Shown: positions 1 through 10,090 of the stretch, in pieces
Numbering within the stretch: position 1 is the first letter of the stretch
Layout: the number at the start of each line of letters is the position of its first letter
The notes under the pieces: generated by a model
Database searches by the model: none
Told to the model about the DNA's origin: nothing
What the model saw: the letters and a program-made list of their open reading frames with translations, nothing else
Program-made: the position numbers and the translations under genes
Origin: Cryoendolithus antarcticus
Lineage: Eukaryota; Ascomycota; Dothideomycetes; Cladosporiales; Cladosporiaceae
DNA: 64,000 bases
Assembly: GCA_002077065.1 (NCBI GenBank)
Contig: NAJO01000003.1
Span: 186,001 to 250,000 of the forward strand
Direction of reading: 5' to 3'

Positions 1-147
1 GTACGACTTAGCTATCGTGCGCATCGCTCACATACTGCTTCCGCGCGGGACAGCGGCTCTGTGCTACACCGCATGAACGCAGTGCCAGGAGTAGTGTAAA
101 GGACTTATAGGATCGAAAGCGGATTCCCGCCAGTATGGTTCGCTTGG

Positions 148-250
148 TCGGTCGTGCATGATCGGTCGTGCATGAGCGCCCACACGCTTCCACTCACACG
201 CTTCCACTCACACGCTTCCGCTCACACGCTTCCACTCACACGCTTCCACT
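148..250. repeat. Two adjacent 14-bp tandem repeats
   Basis: Positions 148-175 hold two perfect copies of TCGGTCGTGCATGA. Five base pairs later, 181-250 hold five copies of CACACGCTTCCACT, with one A-to-G change in copy three. The two repeats have unrelated sequences but the same 14-bp unit. No gene overlaps them. This is simple minisatellite-type DNA and I assign no function. Confidence 0.85.
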
Positions 251-1473
251 TACTGGCACAAAGTCTTTCCAAGCTACCGGGCGCCATCGTATCCGGGATT
301 TCGGCGCTGAGATCGAGCACCTGCATCCACATCTCCGCACCTGGCGTTCAGGCGTGCAGCAGTGCTGCTTGCTGGCGGCGGTGAGGATGCAGCCACGTAT
401 TCCCAGTAAGCCATGGCGTACGACCCTGCGCTGACGTGTTCTGGGACCTGACGAGCTGCAGCAGAGCCTTGTCGTGGCGCTCGTTGGCAATCTGCCTGAG
501 CAGTCCGAGATGCATACAGTCGCATTTCACAAGCCCGTTTTGAGTAAGATGCTGTACGGCCACGTGTAAGTGTGTCTTTTTGTAGACCAGTCTAGAAGGG
601 AGATCGACTGCGCTGATCACCACGTTGGCTTCACGTGCAGGCCACGGCACCGTTCGCTGACAGGTCGCCGATCGGTCTTTTCTCAGAGCACTCCGAGTGC
701 CCGCAAATGCTGGCCGTCGATCAGCCCCATTCGGCCTCTCGGATCCCATCGTCAAGGGGGTTCCAGACCCTCAAGAAGCCTAAGCAGCCAAGCGCAGAGC
801 TTATCGTAAAGCTTAAGAACGACGACGCTGCGTCACAGCTTTGCTAAATGACATCGTTGCCATTGTAAGGCAGTAAGCTTCCTGCGTGAGAGATAGGCAG
901 CACTCGGTGAGTCCTCACTCAAGCAGTATCGTTGTAGGCACATTCGCGGCGCAGTGTGTGTTAGCACTTTCACTGCTTAGCCGCCTGGGAGAGGCAATGC
1001 TAGGTATCAAGTTAGCAGTTGCGATGCGGTCATGATCCGCCTACTTTTCCACTTGGGTGCTAGGAGACGATAGTTTCGGATCCGCCTCACGGAGCCATAC
1101 TTTCCACTAGAACCACAGCTCTCGACTCGGGATATGGAAATTGCGCAACCGCTCGCTAACTCTGTATACGGCAAAGTCCCTTTCAGTACATTGCGCGTAT
1201 GCCGATCATCCATGGTAAAGTTTTGCTTTGAGCTCACGTATTGTGCATGAGCGCTTACCAGTGGGGCCATTCAGTCAAGCTGCATGTCTTGCACGCCGTA
1301 GATCCTCCAAGCGAGTGCCGTGTCGTGCGGATCTCGAGAAAGCTGGCGGAATGCTCGATGCACGTGGTATCGTGAACCAGAAGGATTCTCCCGAGTACGT
1401 CGCCAGGCCGCCGTGTGTATGCGAATTGACGACATCGCACCTCAACCATCCTGAACAATGCTAATGAGATGTG

Positions 1474-1480
1474 TATATAT
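1474..1480 (+). promoter_or_regulatory. TATA-like box upstream of the secreted repeat protein
   Basis: TATATAT lies about 170 bp before the ATG at 1650 and is followed by a CT-rich stretch, as in many strongly expressed fungal genes. The start codon context is CCACCATG. The assignment rests on position and sequence only. Confidence 0.35.
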
Positions 1481-1649
1481 CCATGGTGCTTTTCCACTTG
1501 AACACCATCTCCTTCTGATCATCAGCTCATCAAGTCTTCCAATCCAGCAACAGCCTACCAGCCCAGCTTCAAGTTCTTCCACCACGAGTCAGCCTCCGTG
1601 CGCGACATCTTCGATATCTTCCATCCACACTTGAACCTCATCCTCCACC

Positions 1650-2836
1650 ATGCAGTTCACTCAAGCAATCGCCTCGGCCATTCTCCTCTTTGCCGCTACG
1701 GGACTGACGGCGCCAGTACCTCAGCTGGCTGGTGAAAGTGCGGCTGCTAACTCCATTCTCTCGGGGACCGACAACGCCGTCGGTTATGGCGTCGAGGATG
1801 CTGAGGACAATCTCGCCGGCAACGTAGCCACCGCCAAAGCTGCTGTACCAGCTGTTCCACGCATGTTCGCTCGTCAGCTAGCTGGCGAGGGCGCCGCTGC
1901 GGACTCCATCCTCTCTGGAACTGACAATGCCGTCGGCTTCGGCATCGAGGACGCCGAAGACAATCTCGCTGGCAACGTCGCGACCGTCAAGGCCTCCACT
2001 CCAGCCGCCCCAGCTGTTCCTCAGAGACGCCGACAGCTCGCTGGTGAGGGAGCCGCTGCAGATTCTATCCTTTCTGGGACGGACAATGCAGTCGGTTACG
2101 GGATTGAAAATGCCGAGGATAATCTCGCGGGTAACGTTACAACCGCTAAGGCTGCTGTACCTGTAGCGAAGCGTCAGCTTGACAAGGTCAGTACTTCAAG
2201 GAGACACTACCTTATATGTTGGGCTAACAAGTCTTCCAGATTGTCGCAGGTGCTCAGGCCATTAGCGACGCCGCCGGTACTGGCGGATCAATTTCCGCAG
2301 CCACAGACGCAGCAAAGTCCGACGACGGCTCCCTCACCTCAGGTGCCGCCAGTGCTGGGCAGACTGTTGCTGACGTCGGAGTCGCCACCGCTGAGGGCGC
2401 CGGGAAGTCCGTCCCCAAGTTCCGCCGTCAACTCGACAAGATTGCTGCAGGCGCTCAGGCCGTCAGCGACGCTGCGGGGACAGGAAGCTCCACTTCCGCT
2501 GCTACGACTGCGGCTAAATCAGTTGATGGTTCTCTGACCTCTGGTGCCGCGAACGCCGGACAGACCGTCGCTGATGTGGAAGTTACCACTGCCGAAGGAG
2601 CCGGCAAATCCGTTCCCAAGTCGCGCCGCCAGCTCGATAAAGTTGCGAACGGCGCACAGGCTATCGGCGACGCTGCGGGAGTTGGTTCCACTACTGCCCC
2701 AGCCACTTCCGCAGGCGACTCCATCGATGGGACCCTCACTAGTGGTGCCGCGAACGCTGGCGCCCAGGTTGCGGACACTGAGGTGAGCACCGCTGAGTCT
2801 GCTGGCAAGTCTGTGCCGAGACGCTTCAGGGCCTGA
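1650..2836 (+). CDS. Secreted Kex2-processed repeat protein (KEP-like precursor)
   Basis: Exons 1650-2186 and 2240-2836, with a 53-bp phase-0 intron, give 377 residues. Residues 1 to about 21 look like a signal peptide. The rest is two classes of tandem repeat. Class A has three copies (25-75, 76-128, 129-175), each starting QLAGE and sharing SGTDNAVG and EDNLAGN. Class B has three copies (176-242, 243-309, 310-377), each starting QLDK and sharing LTSGAA and AGKSVP. Later repeats follow basic residues (FAR, RRR, AKR, FRR, SRR), so a Kex2-type protease should release peptides of roughly 45-65 residues with an N-terminal Gln that could cyclise to pyroglutamate. This architecture defines fungal KEPs such as repellents and dikaritin precursors. 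No UstYa-like, P450 or methyltransferase gene lies nearby, so a modified-peptide pathway is not supported. Peptide function is unknown. Confidence 0.85.
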
Positions 2837-3684
2837 GCTTGCGTTGTATGGAGAAGTGTACGATAGAATACCTTTGTACGGTGTCGGGGATTGCGACCTT
2901 ACTGACGACCGATCGACGTAAGACCTGAAAGACGGCAGTTGAGATGAGCGTTCTTGGCGGTACGAGCGATGGTGTTGTGGATTTCCTTGAGCGCTGCGAT
3001 AATTAGCGAGTTAGCACTGTACAGTAATCTGCTAATTGAAAAGCTCCTTGACAATCTTATCCTCACTTCACAGTACCATCGTCAGTACGCCTTTGTACTT
3101 GGGGCGAGAATATGCGAGCTCAGAGGCCCATGTCAGTCTGTACGAGATTCGACGGTTTTGCGTCCTTAGTACCGATCGAGTTGTGTTGGATCTCGTGGCC
3201 ATGCCTAGGAGGCCCACACGATAGCGCACTTAGCCAAGGGTCGTAGGCGTCCGGAAAGGTTGTTTCGTGTTGATCTTCTTCGCGGGAGTCACGGCTGTTT
3301 GGAGTTCACGCAGTTTATTGGAGATTCACCCAGATCTTCCCAGTAAAACTTCTATTATTAGGTGTCTCGCACCTTTTCCATGCCAGTTGCGTGAGCAATG
3401 AGATATTCAGCAACTTGTCGAGCACAGTATGGTGCGATCGGTCCATGCGGTGAGTTGACCATTGGCATCGAGCAATAGAACCACGAAGAGAGGGACAAAC
3501 AGTGCTGCGCCGTGCACTGCGCTATACAGACACCGGGACATTGGCTAACACATACCCCAGAGTCGATTGATTTGTGTCATGTTCGTAAGAGACAAAGCTT
3601 ATTTCATGGCTTATAGATGGGTTACGCCTCGGCATCTGCTCCGAAACATGACATGCCTTGGCCGAGGCGCTGTTTACACCATCA
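2837..3684. other. Intergenic between convergent genes
   Basis: This is the 3' flank of the secreted repeat gene and of LSB5. No coding or RNA feature was recognised. Confidence 0.6.
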
Positions 3685-5101
3685 TTATACTTCCCTCCAA
3701 GTCATGCCAGGCCGCTCTGCAGCAGGCGTTGGTGCAGCGTTGCCGTCACCAAATGGATCGTCATCGTATTCATCTTCTGCTGCGGCTGCTTTTGGTGGCT
3801 CGAACTTGGGAGGTGCGGGCATCGCAATGCCAGTCGGTCGCGCTGGCTTTGGTGGAGGGGCAGACTCTTGCATCGATAGACCCTTTAGTTGCTCCGCGGC
3901 GTGAGACACTGGTGCATGGCTGGTCCGAGGTGGGGAGGTGTGTGAGACGACAGGTGCGTGCTCCCATGCATCGCTATCGCTATCATCATCGACACTTCGG
4001 TCCATGATTTCGTAGGCTGTGAGGGCTTTCACTAGCTCATCGTTCGCATTTACTAAGCTACCGATCCAGTCGTCTGACTCGACGTGCTGAATGTAGCGGA
4101 GGATATCCCGGCGAAGTCGCTTGCATGCATCGAAGCGCTGAACCACCTCGCGGTTGTCAGACACTCGCTCTGTTTCTCGATTAATGAGCTGGAGGCCGTT
4201 CAGTAAGTTGGTAGATGCAATTGAGGCATTAGCTATGCTGCTGGTCATATTCTCCTTCTCCTTGGCGAGGTTGAACGGCTTTGGTCCCTTGTCCTTGTGC
4301 ATCGACTTCGATAGCTTCGTGAGGGTAGATGACGCTGGCGTCAATGTGACAGGTCTATGCGATGACGAAGTTGCGTTCACGTTGGATGTTGCACGGCTTC
4401 GCGACGATGGAGTATGCGACTCAGGCTCGCCGTCCGAATCGAAAGGACCGTTCTCTTGCAAGACCTTTTGTCGCGCTGCAGCGGGACGTTGGGACTTCGG
4501 CAGCTCAGTGTACAAGTTCGCGATACGTTCGAGACCAGGCGTGCCCTTGTACGCATTGGCCCATTGAATGAACAGTACGTTGCACTTTCGGCGCACTTCT
4601 TCATCGACGGCGTCATCCCGAGGCATCAGACGTAACCGCTCCAGAAGTGGCTCGTCGGCGAACGCGCGCTGAAAGCGTGATCCAGCGTTCTGAATTAGTC
4701 CATCGAGTATGACCAATGCGCGGATCTGGCGATGCGGATTGCCATACTTCCTGCATTCCATCAGATCTCATGATTAATGACTCTTCTGGAGCTCCAGAGA
4801 TACGTACAGCTTCTTTCGGAGAGCTCGTGCTGCTTCGGTTGGGCCTGAAGCTTGGATCCGGATCACATCTATAAGGTCGATGATGCCGCTGAAGTCATCA
4901 TCGTCAAATTGTTCGCTAGTCAAGCGATCAATCTGCACCGTGACGGCTGAGTACGGCTTCTTCTGCATACAAGATAGGTGTCAGTGAACTGCTACTCATC
5001 ATAGTCCTGCAGCCATGAGTCCTTCCGGTCTACACTTCGAATCTACCGTGCGAGGGATAGTCTTGAGAAGCTGGATCACCTACAGAGGCATTGTGAAACA
5101 T
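3685..5101 (-). CDS. LSB5: LSB5-like VHS/GAT endocytic adaptor
   Basis: Three exons (5101-5084, 4962-4808, 4750-3685) give 412 residues. The first exon encodes only MFHNAS. Its 121-bp intron is GTAGGT..GCAG, and splicing restores the KKPYSAVTVQ start typical of Lsb5. The second intron is 57 bp and joins RKKL to KYGNPH inside the VHS domain. Residues 1 to about 140 form the VHS domain (LVILDGLIQNAG). A serine-rich linker follows, then a GAT-like helical region at about 245-335. The tail is acidic, with DDPFGD near the end. In yeast Lsb5 binds ubiquitin, Arf3 and Las17-linked actin regulators at the plasma membrane and endosomes. It shares a short upstream region with the divergent gene at 5600. 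The family call is strong and the tiny first exon is well supported by frame. Confidence 0.88.
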
Positions 5102-5599
5102 CTTCGCAACGTACGCGAAGACTGCCCGACTCGAGTCTGAATGCTGACTGATTCAGGTGAGGCGGATCAAAAGTGAGACGACTGCCAGATCAAGGTCAAA
5201 TCAAGAAATATTCATGCAGTGGCCTGACGGTTCCATATAGGTAGTTACGATAAGGATAACGAGAATGATGAGGTAGCAATGTCAAGCACAAGTCGGCTCT
5301 ACTCCACAGGCCAGATCATCGTCCACCTACTGAAGGACTTGGCACTTGACTGCCTGGCCTTCATGCTGCGTAACCATGGTCAAACTGCGGTTGTTTGCCC
5401 AGCTCTTGGTGCTCCTCGGAGCTTCTGCTCGCGTGATGACGGATGACGTGGCTACGGCCCGCCGAAGATCCCGTCAGATCCCGAGCGACTTGATCATGTC
5501 TGCGATGGCCGATCTGCCTGCGGCAACGTACATGATCATCACTTGATTGACAACGGACTGCACCCAATCGGCTGCCAATCATCATCACGATACACAGTG
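5102..5599. promoter_or_regulatory. Divergent promoter region, LSB5 / orphan gene
   Basis: This is the roughly 500-bp interval between two start codons facing away from each other. Short open frames here are not convincing as coding. It probably holds both promoters. No specific motif stands out. Confidence 0.4.
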
Positions 5600-7264
5600 A
5601 TGCCAGCTTGGGCCGGCTGGAATGAAGACACAGTCCCCCAGCATCGGGAAATCCGTGACACGAATGCAATGCCGGGCTTCACCCCCATCAATGTCCCCAT
5701 AGCTGCTCAGCCTGCCACCGTCGCGGACAACGAAACAGCTGCAGCACGCAGTCTGAGCTCCAACACGCGTCAAATCACTCAAGATGTCATTATAACCCAA
5801 GCCGAACAGCAGACACTCGATAGCACGGCTCAGAAGTCCAAAAAACCGCGCAAGACCCCAGGGAGAGGTAAGAAGCGGCCTCGCAAGGACAGCCATGATG
5901 CACCGCAGAAGCGATGCAAAAGCGGAAGCGTGGCTGAAAGCATGACCGTTACTAAGCCTGGCGTCTCCTCAACGAAGGCAGCCTCGGATGCAGTGACAGG
6001 CAAGCGCCGATCTTCAACATATCGAGCCGAAACGCAGTCACACTGCCACGAGGATCTCGACGATGCCCTCGACGACGCTCTCTTTGACGACTTCGACCAG
6101 GCTCCGCGTGTTGTCCAACACGAGACGCGACCTGTGTCGCTGTATGCGCATCCTACCACGATGAGCTCCGGTAATGCATATCAGACTCGCACGACGATGC
6201 AGCAAGTCAGCGGCGCTCCACTAGGTACTTCAAATATCTACTCTAATGCCGATGCTTCTCCATACACGAGCTCTGCGCTGTGTACAGCGACCTCGCGGGT
6301 TTGTCGTACTAATGTGAAGCTCCCTACGCCTCCCGGGTCAGACGGGGGCCCCCATGGGGACATCAGAAGCTCCCACTCTGCTAAGCATGTTCAGCAGCAG
6401 CTTTCTTCTGCGGCTACTTCGCCACCGTCGGTTACAACTCAAATAAGCTCACTGCCAGAGACAGGTGACAGTGTCTCATGTTCAACGATCGCAGATGACA
6501 CAGGGGTTGCCATCGTCTTGAGCGAAGATGACTTCTCTGACTTTGAGGAACCGGCGATTCGATCGATCTATGCCATGGAGACCATAAGACCAGCTTCACC
6601 GCCACTGCGTGACCGTGCACTGAATAAGCGCAATGTCGATGAAAATGAGAGTTACGGCGGTGCTCTATTCTCACAATCTGAACGAGATCTGTTGGGTAGG
6701 TATGCCGAATGTCCAGTAAAGACCGAGTTACTAATATGTGGTACAGACAGTCTCAAATCGACCACCAATGATCATGTTCCTGTGATGCGCACACCGTTCC
6801 CGACGCCCATACTGGACCGCTCACCACTGTTCGGAGTCACCAATGCTGTCACTCTCCGCACCTGCTTTCGCGTTGGAGAAGCAGTGAATGCAGGCTGCCA
6901 AGCAGTCCGGATGAACAAGAATGTGATTCTCGAGCTCTACGCCCGCGTCACTCGCTCACATCGCGGGCCCAAGCCAGCGCGCAAGCAGGTATTCGAGATC
7001 CATGACTTGTACCACGATCACCCGCCACATCTTCAGGGCAGTTTCGATCTATGGGATCAAAGCACGCTATGGGAGCTGGATAGTAGACCATTCCTGACTG
7101 CAGGACCTGAAGGCATGCTTGCAAGAATGATCGCTCGCATGAAGCGAGATGGGATGAAGTGGCGACTCGAGATCCTCAGCATCTGGCAAGCAGATTGGGA
7201 TGATGTCGAGCATGTGGCTGGCATCTACGCGAAATCGGATGGCATTCCTGGCTTGGACGACTAG
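5600..7264 (+). CDS. Conserved fungal protein of unknown function
   Basis: The frame gives 554 residues from the first in-frame ATG at 5600; the frame is open upstream but without ATG. Residues 1 to about 390 are low-complexity, with a basic stretch near 75-100 (KKPRKTPGRGKKRPRK) that could be a nuclear localisation signal and an acidic patch near 155-165. From about 400 the protein is compact and looks conserved (TCFRVGEAVNAGCQAV, VILELYARV, DLYHDHPPHL, MKRDGMKWRLEILSIWQA). I associate this with an unnamed domain common in ascomycete orphan proteins. Positions 6696-6746 look like an optional 51-bp intron: a GTAGGT donor, CTAAT 13 bp before the end, and GTACAG. The frame is open through it, so both isoforms would be in frame. 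No enzyme motif is visible. Confidence 0.75.
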   Translation: MPAWAGWNEDTVPQHREIRDTNAMPGFTPINVPIAAQPATVADNETAAARSLSSNTRQITQDVIITQAEQQTLDSTAQKSKKPRKTPGRGKKRPRKDSHDAPQKRCKSGSVAESMTVTKPGVSSTKAASDAVTGKRRSSTYRAETQSHCHEDLDDALDDALFDDFDQAPRVVQHETRPVSLYAHPTTMSSGNAYQTRTTMQQVSGAPLGTSNIYSNADASPYTSSALCTATSRVCRTNVKLPTPPGSDGGPHGDIRSSHSAKHVQQQLSSAATSPPSVTTQISSLPETGDSVSCSTIADDTGVAIVLSEDDFSDFEEPAIRSIYAMETIRPASPPLRDRALNKRNVDENESYGGALFSQSERDLLGRYAECPVKTELLICGTDSLKSTTNDHVPVMRTPFPTPILDRSPLFGVTNAVTLRTCFRVGEAVNAGCQAVRMNKNVILELYARVTRSHRGPKPARKQVFEIHDLYHDHPPHLQGSFDLWDQSTLWELDSRPFLTAGPEGMLARMIARMKRDGMKWRLEILSIWQADWDDVEHVAGIYAKSDGIPGLDD

Positions 7265-7740
7265 CTGGTCGTTGCTCACACTGATTGCAGGAGGGACTTG
7301 CCAGGTAGCTTCTCTCGCTTGGTGGGTCTGATCACCCTTGCTATGTACTGGCCATATTGACGCTGTAGGTGAGAAGTGTAGCTAGCAGTGCCCATGTGGC
7401 TGTAAAAATAGAAGGCTCGTTAGCTTATTATCCCATGCATTGCCTATCAAGACACTTCGCGCTGTGAAGCTCAAGCGCCATGGAAAGTGGGGCGCCATGC
7501 ACAGCATTGAATGTCTGTCTACTGGGTGCGTAACCGCACTCTATTCCGTGACATGTGTGTTCTTTGTTTGTCTTGTCACCTTCCCTGCTGTCCGATACTT
7601 GAATCTCATAGACACACCATGTGTCTTGTCGTCGAACCGCAAAGCATACCACATGATCGCCCTTGAGCCCTCTACGCGCCAAACTGCATGGGCAACGACG
7701 ATACACCACCACACTGGAGCTTCTAGACCCTCGGTTCACG
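7265..7740. other. Intergenic / 5' leader, nothing recognised
   Basis: This is the spacer between two genes on the same strand. The reading frame of the next gene is open from 7663 but has no ATG before 7741, so the 3' part is probably transcribed leader. Confidence 0.5.
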
Positions 7741-9723
7741 ATGCCCGGCAAAGTCTCATCGCCCACCAAGACTCCCTCCAAATCCCGCAGCCTCTCTGAT
7801 CCCCCGGTCGCTCTTGCGCCGAGTCCCTCCTTCCACGAGAACCCCCGCCGCCAGAGCAAAGACGACAATGCCGTGCCCACGACCCCGAAACCCATCCGAC
7901 GACCCGAGTTCCTCACGCGCGGGTTGAGTCTGCAGATGCCCAGCACTGTACAGCTTTCCCGCACTGTACCACTAAGTCCGCGGCTGGATCAAGCGAACAT
8001 CTACTCCTACGTCCAGCTGCAGCAAAGCGGCAGTCCCGCGACTTCACTACCTCGACATTCGCGCGGTCTGGACTTCTCGAGAGCGTGCACGAACTTACAT
8101 CACTCTACTGTCGCCGAGCAGCGGGATCTGGATTCTTCACCTGTGGTTATGCAGAGGGGCATGAGTATACCGGGCTCGAGGAAGATGTCTATCAGCTCCA
8201 TGGCCTTGGACTCACCTGCGCTGATATCAGGGAGTGGGTGGGGTTCGTTGGTGCATGAGAGGAGCACGGTTAGCAGCTCGGTCGGCAGCGTGAATATGAT
8301 GGGAAGTGAAAGTGAAAGCGACAATAGTGATGAAGACGCGAGTATGGCGGGGGATGAGGTGGACGACGCGATCTTCGCTACACCACAGGTGCATAAGTTG
8401 CAGAACCCTTCTGCGCCGACACCTTTCAATCCGCCACCTACACCTGGAGGTGGGGCTTGGGGTGCTGCGGGTGCTTATTCGCCGGCGGCACAGAGTTTGA
8501 TGAAGACTGTGAGAAGGACGAGACTGTTAGATAAGAGTGGCAAGAGAAGTCGGAAAGGCAGTAGCAGTGCGAGTGGAAGTGGATACAGCAATATGAACTC
8601 ACCACGGACGACAAGTCCGCCGCCAATGAGGAGTATCGAGGGAGCTGCGGGGACTGGGTACTTTCCCTGGGCGCGGGCGGCGCAGAATCGGAGGGAGAGT
8701 CTGGCGATGGGGACGGACGGGTTGCATCTGTCGAGTGGGAATGATAGTGGGGACGAGGCTTCAGGTGCTGCGCCGAGCACGCCTGGGGTTGTAAGGAGGG
8801 CTGTCACGAGGCGAGGTAATCTACTGCCAAAGACGAAGGGCTTTGCGAGGATACGTGCCGCGCTGCTGGAAGAAGCTGCGCCAGTTGACACGGAGATACG
8901 GCGAGAGTCAGAGACAATGCAGCAAGTCCGCGAACGCGCACCAAGCATGTCGGACTTCGACCTTACAGAATCTCGCCCACCGACCGGCACCGCTGCATCC
9001 TCTCCAAATCTGCTCCCTGCAGTTCCCGAAAGCGCTCAAGAAGACTTTGGCCTCGAAGGCGAGAAAGACAAAGGTCTCGGCGTCAGCTTCTCCCTCCACG
9101 CCCACCGCAACAGCACAGCAGACTTCTGGAACCGCTTCGACCCCTCCATGCGCACCCCTCCGCCCCCCAACTTCACCCGCCATGGCAGCAGCGTCATGTC
9201 CGATATTGCCATGGACTCCCCCCAGCCGTCAGCGGAACCTCACATGTACCGCATGCGAGCGCGCGCGCAGTCTTCGGCGTCAGACGCTTCCGAGGCTTTT
9301 GTCCCGCCTTCGGCTGCTGCGACGGGGATCTCGGATGATATGCATTTGAAGAAATTTAAGCGCAGACGTGAGGATGACTTTGATATTGCGACGATTAAGC
9401 GCAGGGCTGTGAGTCCGGGTATGAGCGCGCAGAACAGTCCGGTGTTGACGCATTCGCCTTCGTTTCGGGAGCCGAGTGTAACGGCGCTTTGGGGCTTGCC
9501 GCCAGGGTTGCCGAGTAGTTCGCAGGGGAATGCGGGTGGGAAGAGGGACTCGATGGGTGCGAGCTCGAGTGTGGTTGGTGGTGAGAGTCCCGTTGTAGGA
9601 GGCTCACGCGTGGGGAGTACGGCTAGTAACGGCAGTGGTGGCGTAGTGATCCCTGGGAAGAAGTTGGGGTTGCAGGGAATGGTGGATACGAATGATGGGA
9701 TTATGAAGATGAGTATTGAGTGA
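7741..9723 (+). CDS. Serine-rich conserved fungal protein, function unknown
   Basis: A single exon gives 660 residues from ATG 7741. The protein is largely disordered and rich in Ser, Pro and Gly, with many SP/TP sites (SPTK, TPKP, SPRT, TPGG). These would suit CDK or MAP-kinase phosphorylation. An acidic serine stretch lies near 185-205 (SESESDNSDEDAS). A conserved-looking core is at about 365-390 (LLPKTKGFARIRAALLEEA), and a basic KKFKRRREDDF/TIKRRA stretch near 540-560 could be a nuclear signal. I recognise the core as recurring in ascomycete hypothetical proteins but cannot name the family. A cell-cycle or transcription role would be inference from composition only. Confidence 0.75.
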   Translation: MPGKVSSPTKTPSKSRSLSDPPVALAPSPSFHENPRRQSKDDNAVPTTPKPIRRPEFLTRGLSLQMPSTVQLSRTVPLSPRLDQANIYSYVQLQQSGSPATSLPRHSRGLDFSRACTNLHHSTVAEQRDLDSSPVVMQRGMSIPGSRKMSISSMALDSPALISGSGWGSLVHERSTVSSSVGSVNMMGSESESDNSDEDASMAGDEVDDAIFATPQVHKLQNPSAPTPFNPPPTPGGGAWGAAGAYSPAAQSLMKTVRRTRLLDKSGKRSRKGSSSASGSGYSNMNSPRTTSPPPMRSIEGAAGTGYFPWARAAQNRRESLAMGTDGLHLSSGNDSGDEASGAAPSTPGVVRRAVTRRGNLLPKTKGFARIRAALLEEAAPVDTEIRRESETMQQVRERAPSMSDFDLTESRPPTGTAASSPNLLPAVPESAQEDFGLEGEKDKGLGVSFSLHAHRNSTADFWNRFDPSMRTPPPPNFTRHGSSVMSDIAMDSPQPSAEPHMYRMRARAQSSASDASEAFVPPSAAATGISDDMHLKKFKRRREDDFDIATIKRRAVSPGMSAQNSPVLTHSPSFREPSVTALWGLPPGLPSSSQGNAGGKRDSMGASSSVVGGESPVVGGSRVGSTASNGSGGVVIPGKKLGLQGMVDTNDGIMKMSIE

Positions 9724-10090
9724 CTGGCATGAGCAGTCTGTAGTACTCATGGGGAGTTTGGACTATGGGACATTGACTTAGCGTTGGAGTTTGGAGTACC
9801 TCAAAAGCAAGGCGTGGTGCTGCCGCTGGTATGAGCCTGGCGATGGCTGAACTCTCAGAGAACATTTCGAGAACCTTGGGAGAGGAAGCTGTTGAGCCCT
9901 AGTAGCCAAAGATCTTACACACTCTCCCAAAACGCTTCGACTGTCCTCATTCGTGTATGCGTGGGCCTCTCTAGATTGCATTATCTCGGTGCTGATTGAA
10001 GTCAACTTGTAGTCTTGGCACATTGAGCAACATCCAACACTCTACACATAGTACGCGTGTGTCTCAATAGGTCCCTACACATCTGACGCC
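9724..10090. other. Intergenic upstream of CAP1
   Basis: This is the spacer between two plus-strand genes and presumably contains the CAP1 promoter. No RNA gene or repeat was seen. Confidence 0.5.

Larger units (their letters stand above)
1..1649. other. Intergenic, no gene seen
   Basis: Only short overlapping frames with no recognisable protein are present. Apart from the 14-bp repeats near the left end and a TATA-like stretch near 1474, I see no RNA gene, transposon remnant or conserved coding segment. The last 150-200 bp, rich in C and T, are likely the promoter and 5' leader of the secreted repeat protein. Confidence 0.6.

Noticed and set aside
1650..2836. Dikaritin-type RiPP cluster (ustiloxin-like)
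   Set aside because: Repeats are much longer than known core peptides, and no UstYa-like, tyrosinase, P450 or methyltransferase gene is in the neighbourhood.
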